From Helicobacteraceae bacterium (lineage in GTDB: Bacteria > Campylobacterota > Campylobacteria > Campylobacterales > Sulfurimonadaceae): a stretch of 16,272 nt of DNA. Below the pieces are notes generated by a model, which was not told the origin of the DNA, made no database searches, and saw only the letters and a program-made list of their open reading frames with translations. Location: NCBI GenBank assembly GCA_027068615.1, contig JAMOQV010000186.1, positions 1 through 16,272 on the forward strand, written 5' to 3'. Both the position numbers and the translations under genes were made by a program. This document shows positions 13,170 to 16,272 of this stretch, piece by piece (within the stretch, counting starts at the first letter, position 1; each line of letters opens with the position of its first letter).

Positions 13170-14393
13170 ATGAAATATATACTCACACTTTTACTATTAA
13201 CATCCACACTTATATATGCAAACAAATTTGATATAATCATAAAAAAACCTTTTAACAATGCTCTTTTTGATATAACTCAAGATTATGATGGAGAGATAAC
13301 AGCTGTTGGTTTTTCACAACTCTTTAAAACATCACAAAATAAACCTAGAGTTTATACTGACCCATTTGAATACTTATCACATCAATCAGAATCAAAAGGT
13401 ACATATATGCAACTTGTAAAAGTTGATAATAGTGCAACTATAATAACAAGTAAAATTTTAAATCTATCAAAATGTTCTGAAGCTATATCTGTAGTGAAAA
13501 CACCAAACAATGGTTACTTTGTTGGTGGATATACAGGTGATGGTTTTTTAATACTCAACAAACTAAATTCCAATGCAGATATTGTATTTACTAAAGTATT
13601 TGGCACAAAAAATAGAAATACAATGAACTCTTTAGTAAAACTAATGGATGGTGGAGTTTTAAGTGTTGGAACTTCTAAAAGTGTTAGAGGTAAAAGTGGA
13701 GATATATTTCAAAGTGGTCTTGGACTAAATGATATCTATATAACTAGATTTTCAAAAGCTGGTAAGATACTGTGGAGCAAAAAGTTTGGTACTGAGTATG
13801 ATGATGAAGGTATAGATGCCGTTGAAGCAAGTGATGGTTCTATCATACTTGTAACAAAAACATCTTACAACGATAAACAAGATATGGTTATTATGAGACT
13901 TACTCAAAACGGTGTTGTACTATGGAAACTACACAATAAAAGTGATGATATTTTAAATATACATAAAATTATAAGGCTAAAAGATGGTAACTTTTTAATA
14001 TCTCTTAGTCAAAAAGCCAGACTTCAAAAAGAGTATATGAGACTTATAAAGTTTGATATTCAAAAAAATATCATAAATGACAAAGTTTTAAATACAGCAT
14101 ATTCAAGTGGATTAAAAGATATAAAAGAGTATGCAAACTCAAATATAATAGGTGTAGGCTATGTTAGAGACAATTTTAATACAGATGGTTTGGTAGTTAT
14201 ACTAAACTCAAGATTAGAGTTACTTCTTCAAAAACACTATGGTGGCTTAAACTATGATACATTTAATGCTGTTGCTATACTAAATAATTCACAATCAGCA
14301 ATAGCAGGAATAAGAACAGACGATAATTCTCAAGAATCAAATATGTGGATAACAAAAGTTGATTCAAGAGGTAATATATCTAAAAAAAGATAA
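13170..14393 (+). CDS. Exported protein with propeller-like repeats, function unknown
   Basis: The 407-residue protein begins with a signal peptide (1-17, MKYILTLLLLTSTLIYA, cleavage before NK), so it is periplasmic, outer-membrane-associated or secreted. The mature part shows degenerate repeats of about 50 residues built around a strand, [FW]-x-K-x-[FY]-G and a D-G-G or similar turn followed by a hydrophobic strand. Examples are FTKVFGTKNRNTMNSL (140-155) with DGGVLSVGTS, WSKKFGTEYDDEGIDA (192-207) with DGSIILVTKT, and LQKHYGGLNYDTFNAV (353-368). This suggests a beta-propeller-like fold as in PQQ/delta-60-type repeat proteins. No catalytic residues or known name can be assigned. No Shine-Dalgarno is visible before the ATG, which lies 10 bases after a 12-bp hairpin. 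Confidence 0.75.
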   Translation: MKYILTLLLLTSTLIYANKFDIIIKKPFNNALFDITQDYDGEITAVGFSQLFKTSQNKPRVYTDPFEYLSHQSESKGTYMQLVKVDNSATIITSKILNLSKCSEAISVVKTPNNGYFVGGYTGDGFLILNKLNSNADIVFTKVFGTKNRNTMNSLVKLMDGGVLSVGTSKSVRGKSGDIFQSGLGLNDIYITRFSKAGKILWSKKFGTEYDDEGIDAVEASDGSIILVTKTSYNDKQDMVIMRLTQNGVVLWKLHNKSDDILNIHKIIRLKDGNFLISLSQKARLQKEYMRLIKFDIQKNIINDKVLNTAYSSGLKDIKEYANSNIIGVGYVRDNFNTDGLVVILNSRLELLLQKHYGGLNYDTFNAVAILNNSQSAIAGIRTDDNSQESNMWITKVDSRGNISKKR

Positions 14394-14425
14394 TCTTAAA
14401 GATAATAAAAAAAGGAATTAGAGTT

Positions 14426-15280
14426 ATGAAATTTGCAGACCCTAAAAATGATTTAGCATTTAAAAAGATATTTGGAAATTCTAAACATAAAAATATACTT
14501 ATCTCTTTTTTAAATTCAGTATTGGATTTTAAGGATGCTAAAGAGATAGTAGAAGTGGAATTAGCAAATCCTTATCAAGTTCCTAAGATACCAGAATTAA
14601 AAGAAACCATATTAGATATACAAGCAAAAAATAAAAGTGGTGAAAACTTTATAGTAGAGATGCAAAGAAAAGATTTAGGTAACTTTACAAAAAGAAGTCT
14701 TTACTACACTTCTAAAGCTTATGTTGAGCAATTACCAAAAGGTAATGACTACACAAAACTTAAAAAAGTATATTTTATAGGTATAGTTAATTTTGAGATA
14801 TTCAACAACAAAAATTTTATATCAAGACATCTCATAATAAATCAAGAAACTAATAAACAAGATTTAGAAGATTTTGAATTTACTTTTATAGAGTTACCAA
14901 AATTTAAAAAAAAGCTAAATGAACTAAATTCCATATTAGATAAATGGATATATTTTATAAAAAATGCTGGGGACTTAACATTGATACCAAAAGAGTACGA
15001 AAATAAAGAAGAATTTTTAGATGCTTTTGAAGTAGCCAAACAAACAAGTTGGAATAGCGAAGAGTTAAAAGTATATGATTATATGGCACTAAAAGAGTTT
15101 GATGAGATAAATGCACTAAGAACTGCTGAAGAAAAAGGTTTTAATAATGGTGTAAAAAAAGGTATAGAAAAGCGAAATATTGAAGTAGCTAAAAACTTAT
15201 TAAAAGCAAATATTGATATAGAGACTATTTGTATATCAACTGGATTAAGTAAAGAAACTATAGAAAACTTAATAACTTAA
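14426..15280 (+). CDS. Rpn family recombination-promoting nuclease / PD-(D/E)XK family putative transposase
   Basis: The 284-residue protein has the family opening DPKNDLAFKKIFGNSKHK (5-22) and LISFLNSVL (25-33). The nuclease core is LDIQAK (63-68) with D64, then VEMQRKD (77-83) with E78 and Q80, the 'D...ExQ' variant of the PD-(D/E)XK catalytic set. TKRSLYYTSKAYVEQL (88-103) and VYFIGIVNFEIF (115-126) complete it. E. coli RpnA-E relatives are DNA endonucleases that increase RecA-independent recombination. The C-terminus has a Gly/Lys-rich turn and a helix-turn-helix-like end (IDIETICISTGLSKETIENL). Such genes occur in many copies in Campylobacterota and are probably mobile. AAGGA lies 9 bases before the ATG. 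Its stop overlaps that of the convergent YhbP-type gene by 4 bases. Confidence 0.88.
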   Translation: MKFADPKNDLAFKKIFGNSKHKNILISFLNSVLDFKDAKEIVEVELANPYQVPKIPELKETILDIQAKNKSGENFIVEMQRKDLGNFTKRSLYYTSKAYVEQLPKGNDYTKLKKVYFIGIVNFEIFNNKNFISRHLIINQETNKQDLEDFEFTFIELPKFKKKLNELNSILDKWIYFIKNAGDLTLIPKEYENKEEFLDAFEVAKQTSWNSEELKVYDYMALKEFDEINALRTAEEKGFNNGVKKGIEKRNIEVAKNLLKANIDIETICISTGLSKETIENLIT

Positions 15281-15696
15281 TTATGATTATAAATAAGCTT
15301 TTTTCCAAAACCTAGTCTATTATCTGTCATTTTAAAATGCTTTACCTCTATATACCAAAGTTGTGGATTTAACACTTTGGCATAGGGAAATTTTTGAAAA
15401 TAAAGCTTTTTAAGCATATCATTATCTAGTTTTTTAAACTCTCCTGAGAACTGAACACCTTGTATTTTACCAACTGTTTTTGTTTCTAAAACTATGTTAC
15501 CTGCTATATTTGGATTTTTTTCTATATGTTTTATATGGGTTGTTTTCTCATCACTAGCTACAACAAAAGAGTTGATATCTTTTGAATAAGCATAAAAAAG
15601 ACTGCAAACACTTAACTCATCTTCAAAAAAAGTAGCTAAACTCATAACATGATGTTGTTGTAAAAACTTATCTATTCGTAATAGTGTTTTATCCAT
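15277..15696 (-). CDS. YhbP-like (UPF0306) protein with FMN-binding split-barrel fold
   Basis: The 139-residue protein matches the YhbP/UPF0306 family: QHHVMSLAT (14-22), SLFYAYSKD (32-40), EKTTHIKHIEKNP (50-62), KIQGVQFSGEFKKL (77-90) and the closing DNRLGFGKKLIY (125-136). The family has the split-barrel fold of pyridoxamine 5'-phosphate oxidase-like flavoproteins, but its substrate is unknown. Length is close to the 147-residue E. coli YhbP. Its ATG shares one base with the stop of the preceding orphan gene (TAATG), so the two are translationally coupled. Confidence 0.8.
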   Translation of the reverse strand: MDKTLLRIDKFLQQHHVMSLATFFEDELSVCSLFYAYSKDINSFVVASDEKTTHIKHIEKNPNIAGNIVLETKTVGKIQGVQFSGEFKKLDNDMLKKLYFQKFPYAKVLNPQLWYIEVKHFKMTDNRLGFGKKLIYNHN

Positions 15697-15935
15697 TACA
15701 TAGGCCTATATAGATACTTTTCAAGCTTCATAGGTTCATCTATATCTCTTTTATCTAACATCATCTTTGCTAATTCATCATTTAATAAAGTGTTGTATAT
15801 ATCAAAAACATTTGACATACTATAATATAACCTTATAAAGTCCAACAACATCCTAAAATTATCTTTTTTTATATCTAATGTTGCTTTGTACTCTTTAAAC
15901 TCTTCATAGTCTATCTCTATCGGTTCTCTATACAT
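15696..15935 (-). CDS. Hypothetical 79-residue protein
   Basis: I do not recognise this protein. It is 79 residues, rich in Asp, Glu, Lys, Leu and Tyr, without membrane segments or cysteines, and appears helical. Motifs visible are IEIDYEEFKEYKATLDIKK (6-24) and a hydrophobic middle (MLLDFIRLYYSMSNVF, 29-44). The frame is supported by a good ribosome site, GGAG about six bases before the ATG. It is also tightly linked to the YhbP-type gene, whose ATG overlaps its stop by one base. Its first 19 bases lie inside the C-terminal coding end of the broken patB gene. Confidence 0.65.
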   Translation of the reverse strand: MYREPIEIDYEEFKEYKATLDIKKDNFRMLLDFIRLYYSMSNVFDIYNTLLNDELAKMMLDKRDIDEPMKLEKYLYRPM

Positions 15936-16256
15936 CGTTTCTCCAATGCACTCTCAAGTTGTTTTATAACTTTTAACATTTTATCTAAAGATATAGCAAA
16001 ATTCAACCTCATAAAACCACTACCCTCACGAGAAAAAGCAAGACCAGCATTTAGCCCTAGTTTTGCATCTTTTATAAAAAACTCTCTAAGCTCTTTATCG
16101 CTTAAATTCATTTTAGAACAATCAAGCCAAGCTAAGTATGTAGCTTATATCCATATCTGCCACCCATAATGGCTCTAAATCTTCTGTATTAAAGAGTTGT
16201 TTTCTTAGTTTGTATTTTTCAGCATTACTATCTTTTCTACAACTAAATTTTAGCAT
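15917..16256 (-). pseudogene. patB: patB/malY-type aminotransferase gene with a large internal deletion
   Basis: From ATG 16256 the minus strand encodes the N-terminus of a MalY/PatB cystathionine beta-lyase-type aminotransferase: RKDSNAEKYKLRKQLF, then LEPLWVADMDI, the family's 'LPxWVADMD' motif. This frame then shifts and stops at TGA 16122-16124. In another frame the sequence continues as the family's C-terminus: TYLAWLDCSK (ahead of an ATG at 16111), then LSDKELREFF, KLGLNAGLAF, REGSGFMRLNFAIS, ending at 15917. The central part with the PLP lysine, about 270-280 residues of a normal ~390, is missing. The junction lies near 16139-16150. The product cannot be active. PatB normally cleaves cystathionine or related C-S bonds with pyridoxal phosphate. 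Confidence 0.85.
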
Positions 16257-16272
16257 TTATCTACCCGTTTTT

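Noticed and set aside
14842..15039. Minus-strand open frame inside the Rpn nuclease gene
   Set aside because: Antisense shadow without ribosome site or recognisable product.

Overview
The window is AT-rich (roughly 30% GC by eye), densely coded, and carries a gene set and order typical of Campylobacterota (Epsilonproteobacteria). The markers are surE, rho-murI, tatB-tatC-queA, a compact dprA behind a YibQ-type deacetylase-like gene, and rpsF-ssb-rpsR. A Sulfurimonas- or Arcobacter-like free-living member fits best. Genus is not resolved from sequence alone. No rRNA, tRNA, CRISPR array or intact insertion sequence was seen.

Layout. Positions 1-1697 are a worn accessory patch. It holds the first codons of a feoA-like gene (minus strand) behind a Fur-box-like site, a 27-codon open frame resembling a transposase C-terminus, a lone P-loop ATPase gene (362-1450, minus) with a strong promoter wrapped in repeated ATACT/AGTAT half-sites, and a 39-codon frame that looks like the tail of a lost gene. 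Positions 1698-4257 are a minus-strand operon surE > tcdA-like > yhiN/baiN-like flavoprotein. Positions 4303-5367 (plus) encode a membrane protein ending in an unusually short chemoreceptor signalling tip. Positions 5459-7545 are rho-murI behind a clear sigma-70-type promoter, and 7621-9836 are tatB-tatC-queA with overlapping reading frames. Convergent to queA are dprA and its upstream partner, a membrane-anchored divergent polysaccharide-deacetylase protein (9845-11634, minus). Divergent from these is the rpsF-ssb-rpsR cluster (11819-13113), followed by a perfect hairpin, an exported repeat protein (13170-14393) and an Rpn/PD-(D/E)XK nuclease gene (14426-15280). The right end, on the minus strand, has a patB/malY aminotransferase gene reduced to its two ends by a large internal deletion, an orphan 79-residue protein and a YhbP-family gene.

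How the genes work together. Most are housekeeping: transcription termination (Rho), cell-wall D-glutamate (MurI), export of folded proteins (TatB/TatC; no tatA in the window), tRNA modification (QueA for queuosine, TcdA-like for cyclic t6A), ribosome and replication functions (S6, SSB, S18) and natural transformation (DprA). I found no convincing new multi-gene system. The items most worth checking are the operator array at the ATPase promoter, the minimal chemoreceptor, the deleted patB gene and the structured regions around rpsF and after rpsR.
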